Part shown: positions 34,111-43,026 of the stretch, piece by piece
Numbering within the stretch: position 1 is the first letter of the stretch
Layout of the letters: every line of letters starts with the position of its first letter
Source of the DNA: Actinomycetaceae bacterium
GTDB lineage: Bacteria > Actinomycetota > Actinomycetes > Actinomycetales > Actinomycetaceae
Assembly (NCBI GenBank): GCA_030524055.1
Contig: JAUNHH010000015.1
Location: 1 to 60,829, forward strand
Direction of reading: 5' to 3'
DNA length: 60,829 bases
Position numbers and translations under genes: made by a program
Notes under the pieces: generated by a model
The model's database searches: none
What the model saw: only the letters and a program-made list of their open reading frames with translations
What the model was told of the DNA's origin: nothing

Positions 34111-35154
34111 ATGCCTGATACTCCCACAACGGGAACACTCCCATTGTCTGTGCGCGCGGCAGCGCCTGAAACGCTTCTCTTTCCACAATCTCACCACGGG
34201 GTGCAGTGGTGCGATTTAACCTCTGCGCATCTGCATGACTTAGCGAATCTTTTTGCGCGTATTGAAGCCCGCGATAATCCGCCGTATCGGACGAGTATCG
34301 AAGAGGTTGCCGAAATGTTGGGGACAACAAATCGGTGGCGTGGCTTGGCAGGATTTGCCACCCGTGGAATGGCGAAAGGCCGGATGGTCGCTTTTTCACA
34401 AGTGGCCTTGCGTTTTCCTGGCCATGTGGAAGTTTTATGTCAGGGTGGGGTGGATCCCGTTTTCCGGCGGATTGGTTTAGGGTCAGCTCTTGTGGCTTGG
34501 CAAGAAGGGGCAGCTCGGCAAATGCTTGCCGAAATTCCGTCGAATACTGCTGCCCAAATTGTGGCCCATGTGGAAATGGGTGAGGAAAACCATGAGGAGC
34601 ATTTAAAGGCCCATGGTTTCCATTGGGCGCAAACCTATTATGAATTGCGCGCTGATCTTGATTCTCTTCCTCCGACCCCTGAATTAGAACGCTGGCTCAG
34701 CATTGAGCCCTGGTCAGAAGAATGGGAAGAACCCGTTCGCCATGCCGCTAATCGTCTTTCTGAACAAGAATGGGGTAGGCCTCCGCTCACTGCTGAGCAA
34801 TGGCTTTCTGGGCGGACCTCTTTTATTCCGGAATGGTCGTTTATTGCTGTCGATAAAAAAGGTGACCGGCCGCGCGTCGCAGGATTTTTAATGGCGTCTC
34901 GTTACGTTCAGGATTGGGCGGCTTTGGGGTGGTCTGAAGGCTATATTGACCAAATGAGTGTGGGTCAAGATTATCGGAATGCCCATTTAGTGGAGGCATT
35001 AGTTGTTGCCTCAATGGAGGCCCAAGCCGCCGATGGTATGGAAAGAATTGGTGTGGGAGTAGGCTCGGCGAATCATACGGGAGCACTTGCCCTTTATGAA
35101 TATCTCGGTTTCCGTACCGTTGGGCAATCACGAATGTGGGCGATTGATATTTAG
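34111..35154 (+). CDS. Tandem-GNAT N-acetyltransferase-like protein, copy 2
   Basis: A 347-residue paralogue of the preceding gene, 42 bases downstream with an AGGAAGGAGAG ribosome site. The first GNAT core is seen in VDPVFRRIGLGSALVAWQEG, and the second in VGQDYRNAHLVEALVVASME then IGVGVGSANHTGALALYEYLGF. The second acetyl-CoA loop (YRNAHLVEAL) is weaker than the R-G-R/K form of copy 1, so this domain may not bind acetyl-CoA. Reaction and substrate are unknown. It is followed by the second composite repeat. Confidence 0.72.
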   Translation: MPDTPTTGTLPLSVRAAAPETLLFPQSHHGVQWCDLTSAHLHDLANLFARIEARDNPPYRTSIEEVAEMLGTTNRWRGLAGFATRGMAKGRMVAFSQVALRFPGHVEVLCQGGVDPVFRRIGLGSALVAWQEGAARQMLAEIPSNTAAQIVAHVEMGEENHEEHLKAHGFHWAQTYYELRADLDSLPPTPELERWLSIEPWSEEWEEPVRHAANRLSEQEWGRPPLTAEQWLSGRTSFIPEWSFIAVDKKGDRPRVAGFLMASRYVQDWAALGWSEGYIDQMSVGQDYRNAHLVEALVVASMEAQAADGMERIGVGVGSANHTGALALYEYLGFRTVGQSRMWAIDI

Positions 35155-35239
35155 GGCCTGTTCCTTGGCGCGAATGCACAGGTAGCTGGTCCGCACCTAT
35201 TTGTGCAGGTCGGTAATTGCAGGTCACCAGCCTGAATTG

Positions 35240-35421
35240 ACAAACCGCGCCGACAACGACAATTGCTGCTGGAAAATACGTTGTGGTGGCGGTTTGTATT
35301 GATGTACGAGGGCGGGGCGACTATTTGCCCAGGTCGGTAATTACAGGTCACCAGCCTGAATTGACAAAGCGCGCCCACAATGACAATTGCCGCTGGAAAA
35401 TACGTTGTGGCGGCGGTTTGT
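35240..35421 (+). repeat. Composite 182-bp repeat, copy 2 (with exact 12-mer in spacer)
   Basis: Units of exactly 58 bp at 35240-35297 and 35364-35421 flank a 66-bp spacer. The second unit plus its preceding spacer is a near-direct repeat of the first (CAGGTCGGTAATT and GGTCACCAGCCTGAATTG occur before both), so a partial third period starts near 35199. Unit arms are ACAAACCGC and GCGGTTTGT. The spacer holds an exact 12-mer (35306-35317). The surrounding gap 35155-35567 between convergent genes has no gene; a one-mismatch 12-mer lies at 35520-35531. Confidence 0.85.
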
Positions 35422-35567
35422 CCGCGCTGCGCGATGCGGAGAGGCGCCCAGCCCCTGGTCAGACAAGTGTGCCCCGCTCTCAAGCTAGCTTCTCCAGGCA
35501 CCACAGCAAAAAGGCGCAGCCCCGCCCTCGCCAATGACAAAGAAAGACGAGGCCAGCGAGCAGAAAT

Positions 35568-38027
35568 CTACCCCAGGGTGGCTATTGGTAGGGAAATAGG
35601 CGACCCTGATCCGTCTCGGCGTGGATCTTCGCTTGGCAACTCCACTGGAGCTCCATCAGCAGTACTGGCGCGCACGGGACGCGGCCCCACCCACGCACAG
35701 TCAAGGCGGTCTTCCCCGCGCAGGAAACGCTGCGCGCGCACCCCTTGTCCGCCGCGGCCTTTAGCTGGGTAGAGCTCAAAGGGGGTGACTTTCATTGTGG
35801 TCTGGCCCGTACCCGGCAAAGCCCCAGCAGCAGCAGCCACGGTCACCACCACGGACTCTTCAACGGAGGTAATGACGTGGAAAGCAATGACGCGCGCCCC
35901 GTCAGCGACTTTCATCCCGGCCATTCCGCCAGCTGTACGGCCCTGCGGGCGGACTTTTGCGGCGGGAGTACGCAAAAGATGCGCATCGGAGGTGACAAAC
36001 ACAATGTCAGCCTCATCTGGGCAGGGGAGAAGAGCAACGACACTATCGCCATCGTCCAGGGAAATCACTTCCCACGTGTCACGTTGTAGCACGTCGGGTT
36101 TGAGGCGTTTGACGACGCCGCGCGCTGTGCCCATCGCAACGACAGTGTCCGCATTAGGGTCGAGCAGACCAATGGGGGGTGAGTCCACGGCCAATAGTGA
36201 CGAGGCCGGGGCCGCATTCGACAGTGACAGTCCTGACTCAAAACGCGGCAGCGCCGGCAAATCCAAGACGTCGAGGCGATGCGCCAGCCCATTAGCGGTC
36301 ACCACCGCAATCTGTGAACGCGTGGAGGAGGGGAGCTGAGCGCGCCAAATATCGTCTGCCGTGCGTGGACCCACCTCGACGGGGTCCGCGCCTTCAATTC
36401 GGATGAGCCCCCCTGAAGGGGTGAGAAGAATAGTGCAGGGTTCATCGGCGATTTCCAGATCTAAGCCGCCTTTACGGGCTGACGCTGCTGGCAGAGCGGC
36501 AAGCGCTGCATCCGCATTGGCAGCGATGGTTTCCCCACCGTCTGCAGACAGCAAAATCGTGCGCCGCGGGGTGCCAAGGCGCCTGGCCACCTCCTGGAGT
36601 TCCTCTTTAACTAGGGCATGGAGGCGTTCCGTTGAGGACAGAATCTCCTCTAAATCGCGAATGAGGCCCTGAAGTTCATCACGTTCTCCTTCTAATTCAA
36701 TTCGGGAGAATTTTGTCAGGCGCCGCAGACGTAACTCCAAAATATGATTGGCTTGGAGTTCACTTAAATCAAAGGCATGCATGAGCCGCTGCCGCGCAAT
36801 ATCAGCGTCATCCGAGGAACGAATAATCGCAATCACATCGTCAATATCGAGAACCGCAATAAGGAGGCCCTCGACCAGGTGGAGGCGTTCTTGGTGTTTA
36901 TTTAGGCGGAATTGGCAGCGTCGGGTAATGACATTCACCCGGTGGTCTAAAAACACCTGGAGCATTGCTTTCAGTCCCAGGGTTTGCGGCTGGCCACCCA
37001 CCAGGGCAACGGCATTAATAGAGAAAGAATCCTCTAGTGGGGTGCGCTGGTAGAGGTGCTGGAGAACAGCCTCAGGGTTAAAGCCATTTTTAATCTCGAT
37101 CACCAGGCGTAGACCATGAACCCGGTCAGTGAGATTCTGAACGGAGGAAATACCTTTTAAACGCCCGGCAGTGACATTTTCTTTAATGCGCTCGATGACT
37201 TTTTCTGGCCCCACCATATAGGGCAATTCGGTGACAATAATGCCTGTCCTGCGGGCACTAATCCGTTCAATAGAGACTTTCGCTCGGGTTTTAAATGCGC
37301 CGCGCCCCGTTTCATAGGCGTCTTTTACGCCTTCTAAACCGACAATAATGCCGCCCTCAGGTAAATCTGGGCCGGGAATAAAACGCATGAGATCATCGGT
37401 GGTGGCTTCTGGATGATCAAGGAGATGGCAGGAGGCCGCAATAGTTTCGGCCAGATTATGGGGGGCAATATTGGTGGCCATCCCCACGGCAATACCAGAA
37501 GCACCGTTGACCAGCAGTTGCGGATAGCCAGCGGGGAGAACCTCCGGCTGTTGGAACTGGTTGTCATAGTTGGGGACGAAGGTGACAGTGTCCTCGTCCA
37601 GACCTGCCACAAGGTCCATTGCTGCTGGAGCTAAACGCGCTTCGGTGTACCGGGCCGCTGCTGGGCCATCATCAAGGGACCCAAAATTTCCGTGCCCATC
37701 GATGAGGGGGACACGCAGGTTAAAAGGCTGGGCCAGGCGCACCAGAGCGTCATAAATGGCGCTATCTCCGTGGGGGTGGAGTTTACCCATCACTTCGCCA
37801 ACAACGCGCTGAGATTTCACGTGCCCACGGTCTGGCCGCAGTCCCATTTGTTCCATTTGGAACAGGATGCGCCGCTGTACGGGTTTGAGACCGTCGCGGG
37901 CATCGGGTAGGGCGCGGGCGTGGATAACAGACACTGCGTACTCAAGGAAAGAGGTGCGCATTTCCTGCGAGACATCAATCTCGGAGATATTTTCCTCAAG
38001 ATCAGGGGAGATGGGAGTATCCGTCAT
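35568..38027 (-). CDS. parC: DNA topoisomerase IV subunit A
   Basis: An 819-residue DNA cutting and rejoining subunit. The N-terminus has SFLEYAVSVIHARALPDARDGLKPVQRRIL, the quinolone-region block VVGEVMGKLHPHGDSAIYDALVRLAQPF, and the catalytic Tyr in AARYTEARLAP. A C-terminal beta-propeller wraps DNA; it has repeated blades and lacks an obvious GyrA-box, in line with ParC. The start is ATG 38027 or the ATG two codons upstream (38033). A variant word (ACGAGGCCGGGG) lies at 36200-36211. Partner of the parE gene 2.6 kb away on the other strand. Confidence 0.9.
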   Translation of the reverse strand: MTDTPISPDLEENISEIDVSQEMRTSFLEYAVSVIHARALPDARDGLKPVQRRILFQMEQMGLRPDRGHVKSQRVVGEVMGKLHPHGDSAIYDALVRLAQPFNLRVPLIDGHGNFGSLDDGPAAARYTEARLAPAAMDLVAGLDEDTVTFVPNYDNQFQQPEVLPAGYPQLLVNGASGIAVGMATNIAPHNLAETIAASCHLLDHPEATTDDLMRFIPGPDLPEGGIIVGLEGVKDAYETGRGAFKTRAKVSIERISARRTGIIVTELPYMVGPEKVIERIKENVTAGRLKGISSVQNLTDRVHGLRLVIEIKNGFNPEAVLQHLYQRTPLEDSFSINAVALVGGQPQTLGLKAMLQVFLDHRVNVITRRCQFRLNKHQERLHLVEGLLIAVLDIDDVIAIIRSSDDADIARQRLMHAFDLSELQANHILELRLRRLTKFSRIELEGERDELQGLIRDLEEILSSTERLHALVKEELQEVARRLGTPRRTILLSADGGETIAANADAALAALPAASARKGGLDLEIADEPCTILLTPSGGLIRIEGADPVEVGPRTADDIWRAQLPSSTRSQIAVVTANGLAHRLDVLDLPALPRFESGLSLSNAAPASSLLAVDSPPIGLLDPNADTVVAMGTARGVVKRLKPDVLQRDTWEVISLDDGDSVVALLPCPDEADIVFVTSDAHLLRTPAAKVRPQGRTAGGMAGMKVADGARVIAFHVITSVEESVVVTVAAAAGALPGTGQTTMKVTPFELYPAKGRGGQGVRAQRFLRGEDRLDCAWVGPRPVRASTADGAPVELPSEDPRRDGSGSPISLPIATLG

Positions 38028-38238
38028 GCGCATTGATCTATTGTCCAGTCCGTTCAGGCTTCCGCTTCGACTCCCACGCCGCCAGCAGGCACAATTGGCG
38101 GGTGGACATATGGAGCGTAAATGATCCTGCGGCATTTTACCCAGCTGCACTGCATGGGCCTTCATGGCGGCCACACACTCGGGCCACTCTCGACGCCGGC
38201 CCTCAACTTGCCAGCGCCTTACAGAAAGGGCTCCAGTA

Positions 38239-39444
38239 GTGACCAGTGAGAAGACGCCCCCGGGGAGTGCTCCGTCCAACCAGTCTGATCTTGCGCCTCT
38301 TGCGCGAGCCCGCGCCGATAGTGATGGCGCCCCACATTTGCCACTCCCAGGCGAGTTACACCTCACGGAAGTTCTTGGTGGCGCTATTGCCTCCCTCTCG
38401 CCGGACCTTCCTGGTGCGCTGCCAGATATTGCGACCCGTTTAGGCCTTGATCAGGGCGAGCAGTGTCTGGTGATTCTCGTTGACGGGCTGGGTTTGCTGC
38501 CTTTAGAAGATCACTATGGGCACGCTCCGACCTTGCGTGCGTTGCGCTCATCCACTTTCCCGGCTCATACGGTGGCTCCCTCGACAACGGCGGCGGGGAT
38601 TACGGCATTCGCTACGGGCGCGCGACCGGGGGCAACCCGAATGGTGGGCTATTCGGTGGCGTATAACGGCGCGCAGGTGGCGTCCCTGCTGACCTTCGAG
38701 CATGGGGTGGATCCTCGGTCGTGGCAGGAAGTCCCGCCCCTTTTTGAACGCCTCGCGGCCGAGGGGGTGGAGTGTGCGGTTATTTCTCCGGCCGCTTTCG
38801 CCAATTCTGGCCTGACCCGTGCGGCGCTGAGTGGAGCCCGCCATGTCGCTGCACAAGAATGGACTGAGCGCTGCGAGGCGGCGTTAAAAGAACTCCGCAA
38901 TGGCACCCGCGTGGTGTACCTGTATTGGTCAGAGGTTGACCATGCAGGTCATGGGCATGGGATTGCCTCAGATGAATGGGTGGGCGCTTTGGAGGAGTTT
39001 GACCGTGGCCTGGCAGGTTTGATTCGTCGCTTGCCTGCGACTACGCGGGCAGTACTGACCGCTGACCATGGGATGGTTGATGTCAATCCGGACCTGCATA
39101 TTGACCTGGCCCATCACCCTTTTCTTGCTGAGGGGGTGCGAGTGATCGCGGGCGAAACCCGCGCTGTCCATGTTCATGCTTTTAGTGGCCAGGCTGACAA
39201 CGTGCGTCAGCGCTGGGAGGAAGAGCTTGCCGACCGAGCGTGGATTACTTCTGCTGCGGAGCTTTCTCAGATGATTGGGCCAGGTCCGGGGAGCGCAGAA
39301 ATGGGTGATTTTGTGGCGTGGATGAAAGGCCGCCATGGGATCGTTAACTCGATGACGCAGCATCCGGGGTTGCGCGGTCTGATTGGGGTCCATGGGTCGC
39401 TGACCGCTGAAGAAATGCTGATCCCGGTGGTGCGCCTCCACTAG
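38239..39444 (+). CDS. Alkaline phosphatase superfamily phosphodiesterase
   Basis: A 401-residue protein of the nucleotide pyrophosphatase/phosphodiesterase type. Metal ligands and nucleophile regions are visible: LVILVDGLGLLPLEDHYGH (Asp), TVAPSTTAAGITAFATG (Thr nucleophile), YWSEVDHAGHGHG (Asp, His) and VLTADHGMVD (Asp, His). No signal peptide is seen after the GTG at 38239, so it is probably cytosolic unless exported by another path. AAAGGG lies upstream. It is divergent from parC. The natural substrate is unknown; nucleotide or phosphonate-type diesters are typical. Confidence 0.85.
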   Translation: MTSEKTPPGSAPSNQSDLAPLARARADSDGAPHLPLPGELHLTEVLGGAIASLSPDLPGALPDIATRLGLDQGEQCLVILVDGLGLLPLEDHYGHAPTLRALRSSTFPAHTVAPSTTAAGITAFATGARPGATRMVGYSVAYNGAQVASLLTFEHGVDPRSWQEVPPLFERLAAEGVECAVISPAAFANSGLTRAALSGARHVAAQEWTERCEAALKELRNGTRVVYLYWSEVDHAGHGHGIASDEWVGALEEFDRGLAGLIRRLPATTRAVLTADHGMVDVNPDLHIDLAHHPFLAEGVRVIAGETRAVHVHAFSGQADNVRQRWEEELADRAWITSAAELSQMIGPGPGSAEMGDFVAWMKGRHGIVNSMTQHPGLRGLIGVHGSLTAEEMLIPVVRLH

Positions 39445-39454
39445 CGGAATTTTT

Positions 39455-39496
39455 CACGAGGGCGGGGCACAGCAACACTGACACCCCGCCCTCGTC
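39455..39496. terminator. Hairpin of inverted 12-mers between convergent genes
   Basis: Exact copies at 39456-39467 and 39484-39495 form a 12-bp stem with a 16-base loop between the phosphodiesterase and sepH stops. On the minus strand it is followed by GAAAAATT rather than a T run. Confidence 0.8.
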
Positions 39497-39526
39497 AATT
39501 CATGTGGGCGCCTTGCCCCGAGGACT

Positions 39527-40825
39527 TTACTGTTGGCGGGGGAAAAGAATCTCCTGCCAACCGCGCGCTTCGGAGACTTTCCCGCTGCGTTTTTTCACGG
39601 GAACTTCACCGGTGGGCGAATTTGGCCCATCGGAAGGCTCAGGGGCCTCGTCAGTGGTGGCGGTGGTGCGTGACATCCACGCTGGCCGATTCTTCGGAGG
39701 ATACGAGGGCGGAAGGTCAACGACCTCAGCGGAGGCCTCATCTGTTGCCGCTTCGGTGTCAGCCTGATTCTCCTGGCCTTTCACTGCCGGAATCGTACTG
39801 CCCTGCGTTTGGCGGGCAGCAGCTGAACGTGGAGGAATCGATGGGGGACGAACCCCAAGGGCTGCGGCTGACCCACGAGGCAGGGTCGGTGGAGCAGGGG
39901 AGGAGGCTTCCGAATCAGGATCAATCGGAATATCCTCAGGATCGTCGCCTCCTGACGCGGTAGGAACAGCAACCCCACGAGCCTGAGCCATTTCGTGGAT
40001 ACGCGCCGAAATACTTACTGGCCGTGTTTCCATTTCCCGTTCAGGAACAGGATCCTGCGGGGCAGGAATGGACCGCAGGGGAACCTGATTCGTGTCTTCC
40101 TCATCCGCATCGTCAAACTCGGAAGGGATGTCAATCTCTTCGCGACGTCCCCGCGCCGCATTGAGTTGGTCGAGCAGCATTTCCCGCTGGCGTAGGTCCT
40201 CATCATCTGCCACAGGGGCAGGGGCTTTTGGCGGCATAGGGGTAAAGACCGAGGCTGAGGGCGTGCGATCAACGGTTTCTGTGAGCCACCGCGCTTCCTG
40301 GTCGATGGCTTCGATACCGCCACCATTATTGAGTGTCCACAGTGCCCCTCTTTCGGTGGCGCCCTGGACGAAAGTGAGGCAAATCTGCCACGGCGCGGTG
40401 CCTTCACGGCGGGCTGACCATGTCAATGTGGAGGGGTCAACGCCACGGGCCGCGAGGCGATCCACCACAAGATCACCCATCAGCAGTGAATCGGTATCTT
40501 CCCCAATGGGGGTGTCCAGAGCGCGCCGCAAAGCAAAGTCTTTTTCAGCGCTGACCGGCCCTTCATAGCGGAGGACCTGGGCAACTTCCATCCCATGATT
40601 GCGGGCGATTTCTTCGGCGCTGGCACCTGCACGCAGGAGGGATTGGATATCGCGGGGGCGCAGCGTTGTTCCCGGGCTGGTTACCGGTGCGATGGCGGGG
40701 CGATCTCTGCGTACTGCGCCACGTAATTCGTCAGTGATTTGGACGCTATACCGCTCCCCGTTGGTATCGGTGAAAACCAAGGATTGGCCGTCAGCACCGA
40801 CTCCGAGAAGATCGAGTTCGATCAT
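39527..40825 (-). CDS. sepH: Septation protein SepH
   Basis: A 432-residue cell-division protein of actinobacteria that binds FtsZ and promotes its assembly. The N-terminal DUF3071 region begins MIELDLLGVGADGQSLVFTD, and a helix-turn-helix lies in LRPRDIQSLLRAGASAEEIARNHGM. The C-terminal half is long, Pro and acid-rich and probably disordered, ending in a basic KKRSGKVSEARGWQEILFPRQ segment, like the conserved C-terminal tail. ATG 40825 has AGGAGGT upstream. A degenerate 12-mer at 39703-39714 lies in the disordered part. Confidence 0.92.
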   Translation of the reverse strand: MIELDLLGVGADGQSLVFTDTNGERYSVQITDELRGAVRRDRPAIAPVTSPGTTLRPRDIQSLLRAGASAEEIARNHGMEVAQVLRYEGPVSAEKDFALRRALDTPIGEDTDSLLMGDLVVDRLAARGVDPSTLTWSARREGTAPWQICLTFVQGATERGALWTLNNGGGIEAIDQEARWLTETVDRTPSASVFTPMPPKAPAPVADDEDLRQREMLLDQLNAARGRREEIDIPSEFDDADEEDTNQVPLRSIPAPQDPVPEREMETRPVSISARIHEMAQARGVAVPTASGGDDPEDIPIDPDSEASSPAPPTLPRGSAAALGVRPPSIPPRSAAARQTQGSTIPAVKGQENQADTEAATDEASAEVVDLPPSYPPKNRPAWMSRTTATTDEAPEPSDGPNSPTGEVPVKKRSGKVSEARGWQEILFPRQQ

Positions 40826-41022
40826 GGGGAACCTCCTGTGGGCAGCTATTCGGCTCGATAGTCTCAAAAAGGGGCAGCCAATACACCGCGATGCGTCCGC
40901 GTGTCCGAGATATGGGGGTCATTCAGTTGTCATGTGGCATTGTCGGTGTACAAGTGTTATCCTCCCTGCGCTATGACACCGCCGAGAATCTCGGCAGTCT
41001 GGTTAGGGGAAGGGAACCACAT

Positions 41023-41325
41023 ATGGCCACCGATTACGACGCACCGCGTAAGAATGACGACGATGTCGCAGAGGACTCGATTGAAGAGTTAAAGTCGCGG
41101 CGCAATGACGCTGGCTCCGCCAATGTTGATGAAGACGAGAATGAGGCAGCCGAAAATTTCGAGCTTCCAGGCGCTGATTTATCGAAGGAAGAACTGACTG
41201 TTCATGTTGTTCCTCGGCAGGAGGATGAATTCACCTGCTCTCAGTGTTTTCTTGTCCACCACGCCTCACAACTCGACCATGTCGAGGATGATGGCAGCCC
41301 GGTATGCACCGAGTGTGCTTTCTGA
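41023..41325 (+). CDS. DUF4193 protein
   Basis: A 100-residue acidic protein. It begins MATDYDAPRKNDDD and ends with a zinc-ribbon-like pair: FTCSQCFLVHHASQL and SPVCTECAF. This is the actinobacterial DUF4193 family, often the first gene before DUF3710 (compare Rv2699c and Rv2696c). Function unknown; it may bind RNA polymerase or nucleic acid through the metal site. The ATG at 41023 is chosen from the conserved start; the open frame extends upstream without support. Confidence 0.88.
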   Translation: MATDYDAPRKNDDDVAEDSIEELKSRRNDAGSANVDEDENEAAENFELPGADLSKEELTVHVVPRQEDEFTCSQCFLVHHASQLDHVEDDGSPVCTECAF

Positions 41326-41337
41326 GAGGGTAAACAG

Positions 41338-42003
41338 GTGTTCGGCAGAAAAAAGCATGAGGAGAAGAAAGCGGCACCTGACCGCCCTTCTCCTCGCCCT
41401 GCCACCATGGCAGCAGCACTTCCACAACTCAATGACGATGACCCGATTTGGCGTAAGCCCGGGCCGCGCACCCACGAAGAAGTGGATACTCGCCGCGGAT
41501 TTATCGACATGGGGTCACTGCGGATCCCCGCAGTGCCGGGAATGCAAGTGCAAACTCAAGTTGCAGACGATGGCAGCACAGTGTTACGAACCATGCTGGT
41601 TCTGGGCACGTCAGGCCTGCAGATTTCTGTGGCAGCCGCCCCAAAATCTGGGGGAGTGTGGGATGAAGTCCGCGATGAAATCCACGCGGCTTTAAATGCT
41701 GACGGCGCGAAAGTCGTCGAAAAACAAACCCGCTACGGGATGGAACTTCTTGCTGACGTTCCTGTGACTACTCCCGACGGAGGATCGGCAACCTCCAGGA
41801 TGCGCATTATTGGCCGTGAAGGCCCACGCTGGTTTGCGCGCATTGACATTCTCGGGCCAGCAGCAACCTCATTTAAGGAAGCTGAGCCTATAGAAAAAGT
41901 CATTGATCGCCTCGTGATTGTCCGGGATGAGCATCCCCGGGCACGCCTGGATTTGCTCCCACTGCATATGCCGCATGGCATTGATGGAGTCACTAGTGAC
42001 TGA
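41338..42003 (+). CDS. DUF3710 protein
   Basis: A 221-residue cytosolic protein of the DUF3710 family. A basic start (MFGRKKHEEKK) and Pro-rich stretch lead to a conserved domain with RGFIDMGSLRIPAVPGMQVQ, a hydrophobic strand LQISVAAAPKSGGVWDEVRDEI, and WFARIDILGPAA near the end. The GTG start at 41338 follows GAGAGG by a few bases. It overlaps the OB-fold gene and lies 12 bases after the DUF4193 gene, so this is an operon. Function is unknown. Confidence 0.88.
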   Translation: MFGRKKHEEKKAAPDRPSPRPATMAAALPQLNDDDPIWRKPGPRTHEEVDTRRGFIDMGSLRIPAVPGMQVQTQVADDGSTVLRTMLVLGTSGLQISVAAAPKSGGVWDEVRDEIHAALNADGAKVVEKQTRYGMELLADVPVTTPDGGSATSRMRIIGREGPRWFARIDILGPAATSFKEAEPIEKVIDRLVIVRDEHPRARLDLLPLHMPHGIDGVTSD

Positions 42004-42283
42004 AGGCCTGGTGCCTATTTCAGCGATCGCACAACACCAACGGGTCAAAACCGGCGGTGTTGTGCGTTCTCTTACCTACCCCAGTGCGGGCGCTGCCGCG
42101 ATTATCACAGCAACCTTGTGGGATGGGCAGGCAAGCGTTGATTTACGGTGGCTTGGTCGCCGCACCATTCCCGGTATTCGTGCGGGAGCTCACCTAGAAG
42201 TTGAAGGGGTCGTCGGGCGCTACGACGGTCATCTCGCTATTGTGAATCCCCTATACCGTCTGGTTGTAAAGGAAAACTTGTGA
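41996..42283 (+). CDS. OB-fold nucleic-acid-binding protein
   Basis: A 95-residue single OB-fold protein. Strand patterns include TGGVVRSLTYPSAGAAAIITATLWDG, SVDLRWLGRRTIPGIRAGAHLEVEG and GRYDGHLAIVNPLYRL, like the domain in Rv2694c and tRNA-binding OB proteins. The start GTG 41996 has GGAG upstream and overlaps the end of the DUF3710 gene; ATG 41984 is an alternative. The stop overlaps the DUF3159 start. Probably binds single-stranded DNA or RNA; partner unknown. Confidence 0.82.
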   Translation: MTEGLVPISAIAQHQRVKTGGVVRSLTYPSAGAAAIITATLWDGQASVDLRWLGRRTIPGIRAGAHLEVEGVVGRYDGHLAIVNPLYRLVVKENL

Positions 42284-42987
42284 GCACTACCGAAGAAACA
42301 GCGGCGCAAGCGGCATCCGGCCCAGGAAAAGGCATTTTCTCCCAATTAGATGCCGACGAGTTCTCATGGTCAGCGGCTGTGGGTGGCAAAAGAGGAATGG
42401 TCGAATCGATCCTTCCTGGCCTCATTTTCGTCATTGTGTATATTCCCACACGCAATCTGACGTGGACACTGATTGCCGCTGGCCTATGCGCTGTCGCTTT
42501 CTGCGTCGCTCGCCTTGTCCAACGTCAACCCATTACTCAGGCCCTTTCCGGTGTGATTGGCGTGGTTATTGGCATTATTTGGGCCGCCAGGTCTGGTCGG
42601 GCAGAGAATTTCTTTATCTGGGGCCTCATTATTGGCGCCACAATGGGCACAGTGCTGCTCTTGAGTATTCTTTTCCGCCGTTCAGCCATCACCTGGGCTT
42701 TCGCTTCCGCTAAGGGCCTCGGAAAACAGGTATGGACAGAGCCCCAGTGGGCAGACTTACGTAAACGGGGAACACTTTTAACGTGGCTATGGGCCGCGCA
42801 ATTCCTTATTCGTTTTGGCGTGAAATACCCGCTGTGGGCAGCGGGAATGGCCGCGGAACTCGGCATTGTGAAGATCTTTATCGATACGCCTGCTTTTATT
42901 ATTGCCGCGGCATTAACGTGGCTGGGTTTGCGTCGTTTTGCGCATATCCGCCGAGGCGCCACCTCCCCGGATGACACAGTTCGCTAA
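42280..42987 (+). CDS. DUF3159 membrane protein
   Basis: A 235-residue integral membrane protein with about six hydrophobic segments, starting GTG in an overlap with the OB-fold gene. The N-terminal cytosolic part includes FSWSAAVGGKRGMVESILPGLIF, a conserved block of this family, and later FIWGLIIGATMGTVLLLSILFRRSAITWA. DUF3159 proteins follow the OB-fold gene in many actinobacteria (Rv2693c). Function unknown, and a role with the adjacent TrkA proteins is only a guess from position. A variant word ACGAGGCCGGGG lies right after its stop. Confidence 0.88.
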   Translation: MSTTEETAAQAASGPGKGIFSQLDADEFSWSAAVGGKRGMVESILPGLIFVIVYIPTRNLTWTLIAAGLCAVAFCVARLVQRQPITQALSGVIGVVIGIIWAARSGRAENFFIWGLIIGATMGTVLLLSILFRRSAITWAFASAKGLGKQVWTEPQWADLRKRGTLLTWLWAAQFLIRFGVKYPLWAAGMAAELGIVKIFIDTPAFIIAAALTWLGLRRFAHIRRGATSPDDTVR

Positions 42988-43026
42988 AGGCCGCCGATCG
43001 TCCAATTACGAGGCCGGGGTGCCGCC

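Noticed and set aside
35785-36339. 184-codon open frame on the plus strand
   Set aside because: Antisense of the parC beta-propeller; Ser/Thr-rich with no motif.
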